A stretch of 64,000 nt of DNA, taken from contig CAKQPT010000002.1 of assembly GCA_934270345.1 (NCBI GenBank), forward strand, positions 62,001-126,000, in the 5' to 3' direction. This DNA is from an uncultured Oribacterium sp. Its GTDB lineage: Bacteria > Bacillota > Clostridia > Lachnospirales > Lachnospiraceae. A model generated the notes under the pieces. That model had not been told where the DNA came from. It saw nothing but the letters and a program-made list of their open reading frames with translations, and made no database searches. The position numbers and the translations under genes are program-made. Numbering within the stretch: the first letter of the stretch is position 1; every line of letters starts with the position of its first letter. This document shows, in pieces, positions 50,257-59,338 of this stretch.

Positions 50257-52392
50257 ATGAGTGAAGTTTTAAATGTTACGGAAATTTTCGGTGAGGATGT
50301 CTTTAATGACAAGGTGATGCAGGAGCGTCTTCCGAAGGCAGTGTATAAGAAGCTGAAGAAGACCATCACCGAGGGCTACGAGCTCGATCCGACCATCGCG
50401 GATGCGGTTGCACAGGCGATGAAAGAGTGGGCACTCGAGAACGGTGCGACCCACTACACGCACTGGTTCCAGCCGCTGACCGGGATCACCGCAGAGAAGC
50501 ATGATTCCTTTATCTCGGCCGCCGATGCCGATGGTAAGGTCATCATGGAGTTCTCCGGCAAGGAGCTGGTCCGCAGTGAGGCCGATGCATCCTCATTCCC
50601 GTCCGGTGGACTTCGTGCGACCTTTGAGGCGAGAGGCTACACCATCTGGGACTGCACCAGCCCGGCCTTCCTTCGTCGCGAGGGAGAGCATGGCGAAATC
50701 GTAACACTTTGCATTCCGACCTCCTTCTGTTCCTTCGGCGGTGAGGCACTGGATACGAAGACCCCGCTGCTGCGCTCCATGCAGGCGGTCAATGAACAGG
50801 CACTGCGTATTCTCCGTCTGTTCGGTAACACGACATCGAAGTCGGTGAAGCCATCCGTCGGTGCAGAGCAGGAGTACTTCCTGATCGACCGGAACAAGTA
50901 TCTGAAGCGGAAGGACCTCATCTATACGGGCCGTACCCTTTTCGGCGTGATGCCGGCGAAGGGCCAGGAGCTCGATGACCACTACTTCGGCTCGATCCGT
51001 CATCGCATCGCTGCCTTCATGCGTGATGTGGATGTGCAGCTCTGGAAGCTCGGCGTCACCGCGAAGACCGAGCATAACGAGGTCGCACCGGCACAGCATG
51101 AGCTGGCACCGGTCTATGATGAGGCAAACCTCGCCGTCGACCATAACCAGCTGGTGATGGAGGTCATGAAGAAGACCGCACCACGCCATGGTCTCGAGTG
51201 CCTGCTTCATGAGAAACCGTTCTCCGGTGTCAATGGTTCCGGTAAGCACAACAACTGGTCGCTCGTAACGGATGATGGCATCAATCTGATGTATCCGGGC
51301 GAGACACCGCATGAGAACATTCAGTTCCTTCTGGTACTTTCCTGCGTACTGGCCGCAGTCGATAAGCATGCGGACCTTCTTCGTCTCAGTGCGGCGGATG
51401 TTGGAAACGAGCATCGTCTCGGTGCGGATGAGGCACCACCAGCGATCGTTTCTGCGTTCATCGGCACCCAGCTCGAGGATGTCGTGGAGCAGCTGATCGG
51501 TACCGGTTATGCGACCGAGTCGAAGCAGGGCAAGATTCTCCCGACCGGTGTCAATACCATGCCGGATCTCTATGCGGATGTAACGGATCGTAACCGTACC
51601 TCGCCGTTTGCCTTTACCGGTAACAAGTTCGAGTTCCGTATGGTGGGTTCTGCTGAGTCCATCGCAAGTGCGAACATCATCCTCGATGCCATCGTCGCAG
51701 AGCAGTTTAAGGAAGCCGCCGACGTACTGGAGAAGGCGGAGAACTTCAGTGATGCATGTCATGACTACATCAAGAAGCTGCTGACCGAGCATCAGCGCAT
51801 CATCTTTAACGGAAACGGCTACTCCGAGGAGTGGGTAGAGGAGGCAGAGCGCAGAGGTCTTCCGAATCTTCCATCCATGGTGGATGCGATTCCGGCCCTG
51901 ACCACCGAGAAGGCGATCAGGCTCTTTAAGGAGTTTGGTATCTATACACAGGCCGAGCTGGTGAGCCGCGAGGAGGTCGAGTACGAGCAGTATTCGAAGG
52001 TCATCAATATCGAGGCACGTGCGATGATCAACATCTCCGGCAAGCAGATCATCCCGGCGGTTATCCACTACACCACCCGTCTCGCGGATTCGATCCGCAA
52101 GGTGAGCGAGGCGTGCCCGGAGGCGGATGTATCGGTTCAGAAGGGACTTCTGCTGCATGCGTCGAAGCTGCTTTCAGACATGGAGCAGGCGAGAACGAAG
52201 CTGCTGCAGGATGTCGAGCTGTATGGCCCGGAGAAGGATGCCGTGAAGAAGGCACGTGCATACCACGATACGATCGTGCCGGATATGCGGGCATTGCGTA
52301 CACCGGTCGATGAGCTGGAGCAGATTGTGGATAAGGATCTGTGGCCGTATCCGAGCTATGGTGATATGATTTTCGAGGTTTCCGAGCCTTGA
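50257..52392 (+). CDS. glnN: Glutamine synthetase type III
   Basis: 711 residues, the size of [89 protein letters not shown] and [20 protein letters not shown] contain the ammonia, glutamate and nucleotide-binding motifs of this form. It makes glutamine from glutamate, ammonia and ATP. AAGGAGAC precedes the ATG. A terminator on each side makes it a single-gene unit; no GlnR-type operator is recognised. Confidence 0.97.
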   Translation: MSEVLNVTEIFGEDVFNDKVMQERLPKAVYKKLKKTITEGYELDPTIADAVAQAMKEWALENGATHYTHWFQPLTGITAEKHDSFISAADADGKVIMEFSGKELVRSEADASSFPSGGLRATFEARGYTIWDCTSPAFLRREGEHGEIVTLCIPTSFCSFGGEALDTKTPLLRSMQAVNEQALRILRLFGNTTSKSVKPSVGAEQEYFLIDRNKYLKRKDLIYTGRTLFGVMPAKGQELDDHYFGSIRHRIAAFMRDVDVQLWKLGVTAKTEHNEVAPAQHELAPVYDEANLAVDHNQLVMEVMKKTAPRHGLECLLHEKPFSGVNGSGKHNNWSLVTDDGINLMYPGETPHENIQFLLVLSCVLAAVDKHADLLRLSAADVGNEHRLGADEAPPAIVSAFIGTQLEDVVEQLIGTGYATESKQGKILPTGVNTMPDLYADVTDRNRTSPFAFTGNKFEFRMVGSAESIASANIILDAIVAEQFKEAADVLEKAENFSDACHDYIKKLLTEHQRIIFNGNGYSEEWVEEAERRGLPNLPSMVDAIPALTTEKAIRLFKEFGIYTQAELVSREEVEYEQYSKVINIEARAMINISGKQIIPAVIHYTTRLADSIRKVSEACPEADVSVQKGLLLHASKLLSDMEQARTKLLQDVELYGPEKDAVKKARAYHDTIVPDMRALRTPVDELEQIVDKDLWPYPSYGDMIFEVSEP

Positions 52393-52398
52393 TTTTTC

Positions 52399-52428
52399 AG
52401 TCCGTCACGTGAGTGACGGACTTTTTCT
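52399..52428 (+). terminator. Terminator after glnN
   Basis: AGTCCGTCAC (52399-52408) pairs perfectly with GTGACGGACT (52413-52422) around GTGA, followed by TTTTTCT. Confidence 0.93.
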
Positions 52429-52431
52429 ATA

Positions 52432-52460
52432 TTGAAATAGCGTCTGCATTATGCTAATAT
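52432..52460 (+). promoter_or_regulatory. Promoter of the LicC/LicA fusion gene
   Basis: TTGAAA (52432-52437), 17 nt, TAATAT (52455-52460) with TG one base before the -10. A second possible -10 (TATAAT, 52479-52484) has no good -35. Confidence 0.75.
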
Positions 52461-52513
52461 GTTCAGAATCAAATGTGATATAATGATTATTGAACAAGAA
52501 AGGCGGAGCCACG

Positions 52514-54472
52514 ATGCTGGAGCGGGAGACGACGATTATTCTGAGAACCTTATATGAGCGTGCGGAGAGTACGCAGCGGGATCTGGCGGGGGCGCTGGGT
52601 GTGTCGCTGGGGAAGACGAATCAGCTTCTGCAGGAGACGGTGAATCAGGGGCTTCTCCGGAAGCTGAGTCATGATGAGGGGCGCGGCCGGAATGTGCTGT
52701 ATGCGCTGACGGATGCAGGGCAGCAGCGCCTGGAGACCCACCGGGTGGATGCGGCGCTGGTGCTGGCGTCGGGCTTCGGCTCCCGTTTCGTGCCGCTCAC
52801 ATATGAGACCCCGAAGGGCCTGCTCGAGGTCTTCGGAGAGCGGATGATCGAGCGTCAGATCCGGCAGCTTCACGAGGTGGGGATCACGGATATCACGATC
52901 ATGGTCGGATATCTCAAGGAGAAGTTTGAGTACCTCATCGATAAGTACCAGGTGAAGCTGATCTATAATCCGGAGTATGCGACGAAGAACACGCTGGCGA
53001 CGATGCACCATGCAGCGTCGGTGCTCCGGGGGCATAACTGCTATATTCTGTCCTCCGATAACTGGATGCGGGAGAATATGTACCATCGCTATGAGGCGGA
53101 CGCCTGGTATGCGGCGAGCTTCATGAAGGGGGAGACCCGGGAATGGGCGATGGAGACCACACGGAACGGCGCGATAAAGGATGTGCGTGTCGGTGGCTGT
53201 GATCAGTGGTGCATGTATGGGCCGGTGTACTTTACGAAGGCGTTTTCGGAGCAGTTTCTGCCGTTCATCGAGAGCTACTACCGGATGCCGGGCACGGAGC
53301 AGTTTTACTGGGAGGATGTACTGATCCGGAACCTGAAGCTGCTGCCACCGATCTATATCAATAAGCAGCCGGAGGGCGAGATCTATGAGTTCGAGAATCT
53401 CGAGGAGCTCCGGCAGTTCGATGAGAAGTATGTGAATCACTCCGGTTCCGAGGCGATGCAGCTCGTGTCCCGTGTCTTCGGCATTCCGGAGTCCTGTATC
53501 GTGCATATCCGCTGTCTGAAGGCCGGGATGACGAACAAGTCCTGGTATTTTTCAGTGCTGGATGCACCGGAGACACCGGCGGAGTACCGGGGCAAGGACT
53601 ACATCTGTCGTATCCCGGGGCCGGGCACGGAGAAGCTGATCGATCGTTTCCATGAGGGTGAGGTATATGAGGCGGTGACGCAGCTCGGCATCACCGAGGA
53701 GCTCGTGTACTTCAATCCGGAGAACGGCTATAAGATCTCCCGTTACTATCATGGGGCGCGCAATGCAGACTACGGGAATCCGGTGGAGCTCCGGCAGTGC
53801 ATGGCACTTCTGAAGCGTCTGCATAATTCCGGCATCGTGCTGAAGCATGACTTCGATCTTCATGAGGAGATGCTGCGCTATGAGAGGTACATCCGTGAAG
53901 CAGGCGCGGTGATCCCGTTTGAGGATTTTCCGGAGGTGCGTCTCCATGCCGAGGAGGTCTTCCGCTTTGTGGCGGCGCAGCAGCGTCCGAAGACGATCGC
54001 GCACATCGATTCCGTAAAGGATAATTTTATCTTCACGGACGAGGGGCTCAAGATGATCGACTGGGAGTACTGCGGTATGGCGGATCCGCTGACGGATCTC
54101 GCGATGGCGGCGATCTACTCCTACATGAGCTTCGAGGAGACGAAGCAGCTGATCGAGGTATATCGTACGGCACCGATGGGCACACAGGAAGATGGAGCAG
54201 GTGTACCGACGGCTGACGATGCGGTGACACTGCCGGGCGCAGCCCCTGCGGCGGGTGACGATGTGGCGGACGGAGGCATTGCCCTCCGGGGACTCGGGGA
54301 CGAGGAGGCCTATGCGCTGGTCGTCGCCTATATGGGGCTCGGCGGGCTTCTGTGGGCACTCTGGTGTGTATACAAGATGGCGCTCGGGGAGAGTTTCGGC
54401 GATTATACGCTCCGAATGTACCGATACTTTAAGGATTCGTATAAATTCTTACGAAATTCGGGGAAAATTTAA
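52514..54472 (+). CDS. Winged-helix / phosphocholine cytidylyltransferase (LicC-like) / choline kinase (LicA-like) fusion
   Basis: 652 residues from the ATG at 52514 (GGCGGAG 5 nt upstream). Residues 1-75: winged-helix domain (STQRDLAGALGVSLGKTNQLL). Residues about 80-300: nucleotidyltransferase close to LicC (ALVLASGFGSRFVPLTYETP, DITIMVGYLKEKFEYLIDKY, FYWEDVLIRNLK). Residues about 315-610: choline-kinase/APH fold with HIDSVKDNFIF (catalytic loop) and LKMIDWEYCGMADPLTDLAM (metal-binding Asp). Together these would phosphorylate choline and make CDP-choline for decorating wall polymers. A 50-residue Ala/Gly/Asp-rich insert lies near 565-610. The next gene encodes a choline-binding-repeat protein. 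LicB and LicD are not in the window. Substrate other than choline is possible. Confidence 0.85.
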   Translation: MLERETTIILRTLYERAESTQRDLAGALGVSLGKTNQLLQETVNQGLLRKLSHDEGRGRNVLYALTDAGQQRLETHRVDAALVLASGFGSRFVPLTYETPKGLLEVFGERMIERQIRQLHEVGITDITIMVGYLKEKFEYLIDKYQVKLIYNPEYATKNTLATMHHAASVLRGHNCYILSSDNWMRENMYHRYEADAWYAASFMKGETREWAMETTRNGAIKDVRVGGCDQWCMYGPVYFTKAFSEQFLPFIESYYRMPGTEQFYWEDVLIRNLKLLPPIYINKQPEGEIYEFENLEELRQFDEKYVNHSGSEAMQLVSRVFGIPESCIVHIRCLKAGMTNKSWYFSVLDAPETPAEYRGKDYICRIPGPGTEKLIDRFHEGEVYEAVTQLGITEELVYFNPENGYKISRYYHGARNADYGNPVELRQCMALLKRLHNSGIVLKHDFDLHEEMLRYERYIREAGAVIPFEDFPEVRLHAEEVFRFVAAQQRPKTIAHIDSVKDNFIFTDEGLKMIDWEYCGMADPLTDLAMAAIYSYMSFEETKQLIEVYRTAPMGTQEDGAGVPTADDAVTLPGAAPAAGDDVADGGIALRGLGDEEAYALVVAYMGLGGLLWALWCVYKMALGESFGDYTLRMYRYFKDSYKFLRNSGKI

Positions 54473-54541
54473 GCGAAGCTTATGGAACAGACGCGCAAAA
54501 GCGTGATAGAATCTATCTATGAACAATCGGAGGGCGACACT

Positions 54542-55732
54542 ATGAATATGAAGGCGAAAATGCGTGTCCTGGGACTCACCCTGGCGATCGGATGTGCGGC
54601 GTTTGCGACACCGGGTATTGCAGGCTGGGGCCAGAAGGATGGCAAGTACTACTACGTGGACGATTCCACGAATAAGTATATCTACAGCAAGTGGATCCAC
54701 ACCTCTTCCGGCTACTACTATATCGGCAGTGACGGATATATGGTGACGGGCTGGAAGAAGATCAACGATAACTGGCATTACTTCCGCTCGAACGGTCTCA
54801 TGGTGACCGGCTGGCGTCAGATCGATAACAAGTGGTATTACATGAAGTCGGACGGTGTGATGCAGACGGGCTGGCTGAAGCTGACCGAGAACGGGACGAC
54901 CCGCTGGTACTATCTGAAGGCCGATGGCTCAATGGCGACCGGCTGGCGTCAGATCAGTGATAAGTGGTACTATTTCCAGCCGGGTGACGGCACACTGCTG
55001 ATGGATACCTGGGCGAAGATCGATAACAGCTGGTATCGTTTCGAGTCGAACGGCGTGATGCAGACGGGCTGGTACGCGCAGGAGGGCAGTTACTACTACC
55101 TGAACGCGAAGGGCGTGATGCAGACCGGATGGAAGACGGATACCTCGGGACACAAGTACTATCTGGATGCTTCGAGTGGTAAGATGGCCCAGGGCTGGAA
55201 GCAGATCGAGGGCGAGTGGTACTACTTCGGCGAGAATGGCAAGATGATTGAAGGCTGGCTCGAGTCGAAGGGTGCGTACTACTACCTGAACAACGGTAAG
55301 ATGATTGCAGGAAAGACCGTGACCATCGGCGGTACTGACTACAGCTTCGACGCAAACGGCGCCTGCACTTCGGCGATCGGCAATGTCTCCGTAACCCACG
55401 CAGGTGGCAGCACCAGCAGTACCGGCAGCACGACGGTCAGCAGCACCGGCAGTAACGCCGTGACGGCGACGACACCGGGCAGCACCGGAAGCTCGAACGC
55501 GACGACACCAGGCGGCACCACTACATCGACCGTGACAACGAGTGAGCCGGGCACGAGCACAAACGCCGGTCCGGGCGGCGTATCACAGTATGAGACGACG
55601 ACACAGATCTCGGGACCGACGAGTACGACCGGCAGCAGCAACGTGGCGACCTCCTCTCCGGTGAGCACGACGACCAGCTCCTCCGGCGCGATCGAGGAAC
55701 TGCAGATCGGCAGCCTGACGGGACCGATGTAA
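54542..55732 (+). CDS. Secreted choline-binding-repeat protein
   Basis: 396 residues from the ATG at 54542 (CGGAGGG about 7 nt upstream). A signal peptide (MKAKMRVLGLTLAIGCAAFA) is followed directly by about eleven CW-binding type 1 repeats of roughly 20 residues (pattern GW-x5-W/YYY-x3-G-x-M-x-TGW) covering residues 28-265, then a 130-residue Ser/Thr/Gly-rich tail without catalytic motifs. Such repeats bind phosphocholine (or glucan) on wall polymers. Its place 69 nt after the LicC/LicA fusion strongly suggests phosphocholine. A weak promoter candidate TGGAAC-18-TAGAAT lies at 54483-54512. No enzyme domain is present. Confidence 0.9.
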   Translation: MNMKAKMRVLGLTLAIGCAAFATPGIAGWGQKDGKYYYVDDSTNKYIYSKWIHTSSGYYYIGSDGYMVTGWKKINDNWHYFRSNGLMVTGWRQIDNKWYYMKSDGVMQTGWLKLTENGTTRWYYLKADGSMATGWRQISDKWYYFQPGDGTLLMDTWAKIDNSWYRFESNGVMQTGWYAQEGSYYYLNAKGVMQTGWKTDTSGHKYYLDASSGKMAQGWKQIEGEWYYFGENGKMIEGWLESKGAYYYLNNGKMIAGKTVTIGGTDYSFDANGACTSAIGNVSVTHAGGSTSSTGSTTVSSTGSNAVTATTPGSTGSSNATTPGGTTTSTVTTSEPGTSTNAGPGGVSQYETTTQISGPTSTTGSSNVATSSPVSTTTSSSGAIEELQIGSLTGPM

Positions 55733-55783
55733 AAATCGAAATAACCAATCGGGAAATTATATAATCGAAGCATACATGCACAC

Positions 55784-55813
55784 TCAGCCAGAACCCTCCG
55801 GGGCTCTGGCTGA
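55784..55813 (+). other. Hairpin without T run after the choline-binding gene
   Basis: TCAGCCAGA (55784-55792) pairs with TCTGGCTGA (55805-55813), with CCC/GGG inside. No T run follows, so it may stabilise the mRNA end or act in the leader of the next gene. Confidence 0.6.
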
Positions 55814-55874
55814 ACTGCTGTCAGACGGTGGCAAACGGTATAATCTGCTTTGTGATGACGTCGCAGCTGTAGCA

Positions 55875-55903
55875 TTGTCCGCTGAGATAGAGTATTATAT
55901 CTT
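55875..55903 (+). promoter_or_regulatory. Promoter of the ParB-like/BMP gene
   Basis: TTGTCC (55875-55880), 17 nt, TATCTT (55898-55903), about 45 nt before the start codon. Confidence 0.55.
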
Positions 55904-55949
55904 TGTTTTTAAGATGCAGTCATCAGATGAAGCAGAGAGGGGGACCGCG

Positions 55950-57866
55950 ATGATCGAAGATTATACGAAGGCCTGGCACATGGGGGAGAGTCAGTACCGC
56001 TGGGATATCACATTCGGACGCTATCCGTATCTGACGGCGCTCGATGATATCGTGAAGCCGGAGAGCATACTCGCAGAGAACCATATCGGACTGGTCGAGA
56101 TTCCGATCGCCGACATCGCCGGCACGAAGACGCATGGCCGCCAGGAGGCCTTCGCCAGTAATTTTATGCCGCTGCTGCCGCCGAAGACCGAGTTTTCGGT
56201 GAAGTGGTCGGCGCTCTATGATTCTGCTGTTCGGGAGGGCATCCGGGATGCGATCCTCGTGTACGAGTACATGGGGCGCTTCTATGTGCAGGAGGGCAAC
56301 AAGCGCGTATCGGTTTCGCGCTTTACCGGCATGGTATCCATCCTCGCGGACGTTATCCGACTGCTGCCACAGCATACCGATGACAAGACGAACCGCATCT
56401 ACTTCGAGTTCGTCGATTTCTATAAGGTGAGCGGCATCTATGGCATCCGCTTTTCGGAGGAGGGTGGCTATCAGAAGCTCTGTCAGGTACTCGGACTGTC
56501 CATGGAGAAGCCATGGACGCCGGAAGTGCGCAATGATGTCAAGGCGGACTTCTTCCGCTTCGCGGAGCGCTTTCTGCGAAAGGGGGGCGGACGACTCGAC
56601 ATCACCCGCGGTGATGCCTTTCTCATCTATCTTCGCATCTATGGCGCGAAGAACCTCGAGCATATCTCGACGCAGGAAATCGATGCGAACCTCGATAAGA
56701 TCTGGCATGAATTTCTGAAGGAACCGGAGGAGATCCGTCTTGTGGAAACACCGGACGTACTCCAGAAGGACAGCTCCTTCTTTAAGCGTTTTACACAGCA
56801 GAATGCAGATCGTAAGCTGACGGTGGCCTTCATCTATGAGAAAAATCCGGAGACCTCCGGCTGGGCGTACCAGCACGAGCTCGGGCGGAACTACCTCGCC
56901 GGACGCTTCGGCACGCAGCTCGAGACCCTGACATGGGCGGACTGCGATACACCGGCGCTTGTGCGTGCCGCAATCGATGAGGCAGCTGCGGCGGGCGCAC
57001 AGGTGATTTTTACGACGACGGTTATGATGGTGGAGGCTTCCGTCCAGGCGAAGGTCCGCTACCCGAAGATCCACATCCTGAACTGCTCGGTCAATACAAG
57101 CTACAATTCGATCCGGACCTACTATGGCCGTATGTATGAGGCGAAGTTCCTGATGGGCGCGCTCGCAGCCTCGGTGACGGACGGAAACGAGATCGGCTAC
57201 GCGGAGCTCTGCCCGTTGTATGGTACGCTTTCCAACGTCAATGCTTTCGCTATCGGTGCGCAGATGATTAATCCCTATGCCCGGATCCATCTCGAGTGGT
57301 CGGCGCTGCAGGATCATGACTGGAAGCAGTCGCTGCTCAGCCAGGGGATCCGGACGATCTCCGGACCGGAGCTGACGCCGGCGAAGAAGCTGTCGCGTGA
57401 GTTCGGTGTCTATCGGGTATCGGAGGACGGCACGGTATCCAACATTGCGACGCCGATCTTCGACTGGGGTCGCTTCTATGAGATCATCCTCCGCTCGATT
57501 CTGGAAGGCTCCTGGGACAACAGCCGTCTCGCGAAGTCGCATGAGGCACTGAACTTCTGGTTCGGCATGGAATCCGGCGTCATCGATGTGATTCTTTCCG
57601 GGCAGCTCCACTATGCCTCCCGGAAAATGATGACGACCCTTCGTGAGGGCGTACTTTCCGGACATATCCATCCGTTTGACGGAGAAATCCACAGCCAGGA
57701 AGGCCTCATAAAGGACGAACATGCTCCACGGCTTTCCAGCGAAGAAATCGTGAATATGCATTGGCTCAATGATAACGTCGTCGGTGAGATCCCGAAGCTC
57801 GAGGCATTTAATCAGCGGGCGCAGGAGCTGATCCGTATCAGTGGATTTCTGAAAGGTTCATTATGA
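55950..57866 (+). CDS. Cytoplasmic ParB-like / BMP-type ligand-binding fusion
   Basis: 638 residues from the ATG at 55950 (GAGGGGG 6 nt upstream). No signal peptide or lipobox. Residues about 30-130 include LVEIPIADIAGTKTHGR and FYVQEGNKRVSVSRFTG, resembling the ParB/sulfiredoxin fold with its GNKR-type box. Residues about 285-620 form a BMP/Med (PnrA-type) periplasmic-binding-protein fold (KLTVAFIYEKNPETSGWAYQHELGRNYL, IFTTTVMMVEASVQAKVRYP, YYGRMYEAKFLMGALAAS). PnrA-type proteins bind nucleosides outside the cell; here the domain should be inside, so it may sense a nucleoside-like ligand. Function unknown. Overlaps the next gene (ATGA). Confidence 0.75.
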   Translation: MIEDYTKAWHMGESQYRWDITFGRYPYLTALDDIVKPESILAENHIGLVEIPIADIAGTKTHGRQEAFASNFMPLLPPKTEFSVKWSALYDSAVREGIRDAILVYEYMGRFYVQEGNKRVSVSRFTGMVSILADVIRLLPQHTDDKTNRIYFEFVDFYKVSGIYGIRFSEEGGYQKLCQVLGLSMEKPWTPEVRNDVKADFFRFAERFLRKGGGRLDITRGDAFLIYLRIYGAKNLEHISTQEIDANLDKIWHEFLKEPEEIRLVETPDVLQKDSSFFKRFTQQNADRKLTVAFIYEKNPETSGWAYQHELGRNYLAGRFGTQLETLTWADCDTPALVRAAIDEAAAAGAQVIFTTTVMMVEASVQAKVRYPKIHILNCSVNTSYNSIRTYYGRMYEAKFLMGALAASVTDGNEIGYAELCPLYGTLSNVNAFAIGAQMINPYARIHLEWSALQDHDWKQSLLSQGIRTISGPELTPAKKLSREFGVYRVSEDGTVSNIATPIFDWGRFYEIILRSILEGSWDNSRLAKSHEALNFWFGMESGVIDVILSGQLHYASRKMMTTLREGVLSGHIHPFDGEIHSQEGLIKDEHAPRLSSEEIVNMHWLNDNVVGEIPKLEAFNQRAQELIRISGFLKGSL

Positions 57867-58558
57867 AGGTTTTACTGATTGCAGACGAAGAGGATAAGAA
57901 GCTTTACGATTATTACGATCCGGCGGAGCTCCGGGATATCGACCTCATCCTGTCTGCCGGCGATCTGAATCCGCATTACCTCGAGTTTCTGGTGACGGCG
58001 GGGCATGCACCGCTTCTGTATGTGCATGGAAATCATGATCGCTGCTATGATGAGATGCCACCGCTCGGCTGTGACTGTGTCGACGACCGTATCTACGATT
58101 TCCGCGGGCTCCGTATCCTGGGGCTCGGCGGCTCCATGCGCTATAAGGAAGGAAACTATATGTATACCGAGCGTGAGATGGAGAAGCGGATCGATCGGCT
58201 TCGCTCAGCCATCGCACTGCGGAACGGCTTCGATATCGTGGTGACGCACGCGCCGGCGCAGGGCTACGGCGATATGGAGGACCTGCCGCATCAGGGCTTC
58301 CGCTGCTTCAACGAGCTCCTCGAGCGCTACCATCCGAAGTATCTGATCCATGGCCATGTGCATCAGTGCTACGGCGGTGATTTTCAGCGCGTGCGGGCGC
58401 ATCCGAGCGGGACGACGATCATCAACTGCTACGGGAAGTATGTGCTGGATCTGAAGCGCGGCGATGACTACCCGGAGGAAGGAAAGACGGGATCGATTCT
58501 GTATGATCTCTATAAGAATATGTCCAGGTCCCGGAGTCACACGGTCTATCACGAATAA
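57863..58558 (+). CDS. Calcineurin-like metallophosphoesterase
   Basis: 231 residues. IADEEDKKL replaces the usual DxH start; LILSAGDLNPHY, LYVHGNHDRCY, VVTHAPAQGYGD and LIHGHVHQCYGG hold the remaining metal ligands of the calcineurin-like fold. It could be a phosphodiesterase or phosphatase; the first metal motif (D-x-H) appears as D-E-E, so one metal site may differ. It is translationally coupled to the ParB-like/BMP gene, which suggests a shared pathway. Confidence 0.85.
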   Translation: MKVLLIADEEDKKLYDYYDPAELRDIDLILSAGDLNPHYLEFLVTAGHAPLLYVHGNHDRCYDEMPPLGCDCVDDRIYDFRGLRILGLGGSMRYKEGNYMYTEREMEKRIDRLRSAIALRNGFDIVVTHAPAQGYGDMEDLPHQGFRCFNELLERYHPKYLIHGHVHQCYGGDFQRVRAHPSGTTIINCYGKYVLDLKRGDDYPEEGKTGSILYDLYKNMSRSRSHTVYHE

Positions 58559-58639
58559 GTGTGTGCCGGAATACGGCCATCGGCTTCGGAGAGCTGGGCA
58601 TCCCGCTGCCTGCAGCAGATGAGAGAACAGGAGAAAGAA

Positions 58640-59317
58640 ATGATGATTACAAATGACTGGCTGAAGCCGCTGGAGGCGGAATTCAGCAAGCCGTACTATG
58701 AACAGCTGTACCACACTGTGGATCAGGAATATAAAACGCAGACGATCTATCCGGCGGCAGAGGATATTTTCAATGCTTTTTCCTTCACACCGCTGGAAAA
58801 GGTGAAGGTGGTGATCCTCGGACAGGATCCTTACCACGAGCCGGGGCAGGCCCATGGGCTCTGCTTTTCGGTGAAGCCGGAGGTGGCCATCCCGCCGTCC
58901 CTTGTGAACATCTATAAAGAACTGCATGACGACCTCGGCTGTGCGATTCCGGATAACGGCTATCTTAAAAAGTGGGCGGATCAGGGCGTACTGATGCTGA
59001 ATACCGTACTGACCGTGCGGGCACATCAGGCGAACAGTCACCACGGCATCGGCTGGGAGGAGTTCACGGACGCGGCGATCCGGGTACTGGACCAGATCGA
59101 CCGCCCGATGGTGTTTATCCTCTGGGGACGGCCGGCACAGATGAAGGAAGCGATGCTGCGGAATCCGAAGCACCTGATCCTGAAATCACCGCATCCGAGT
59201 CCGCTGAGCGCCTATCGAGGCTTCTTCGGCTCACGGCCGTTCTCGAAGACGAATCAGTATCTGGAGGCCCACGGCCTCACGCCGATCGACTGGCAGATCG
59301 AAAATCGGCAGGCATAA
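58640..59317 (+). CDS. ung: Uracil-DNA glycosylase
   Basis: 225 residues, standard family-1 UDG. VVILGQDPYHEPGQAHGL contains the catalytic Asp, KWADQGVLMLNTVLTVR the uracil-binding Asn region, and LKSPHPSPLSAYRGFFG the minor-groove loop with the catalytic His. It removes uracil from DNA. The ATG at 58640 has AGGAG 6 nt upstream; the in-frame extension to 58559 would add 27 residues unlike the family. Confidence 0.97.
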   Translation: MMITNDWLKPLEAEFSKPYYEQLYHTVDQEYKTQTIYPAAEDIFNAFSFTPLEKVKVVILGQDPYHEPGQAHGLCFSVKPEVAIPPSLVNIYKELHDDLGCAIPDNGYLKKWADQGVLMLNTVLTVRAHQANSHHGIGWEEFTDAAIRVLDQIDRPMVFILWGRPAQMKEAMLRNPKHLILKSPHPSPLSAYRGFFGSRPFSKTNQYLEAHGLTPIDWQIENRQA

Positions 59318-59338
59318 GCAATATGTGGAGGAAATAGA

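Noticed and set aside
55784..55813. Terminator of the choline-binding gene
   Set aside because: The stem is good but no T run follows on either strand, so it was listed as a hairpin of unknown role.
55923..57761. Leftward open frame of 612 codons
   Set aside because: Antisense shadow of the ParB-like/BMP gene; composition Arg/Leu/His/Asp-rich as expected from a GC-rich reverse frame, no ribosome binding site or family match.
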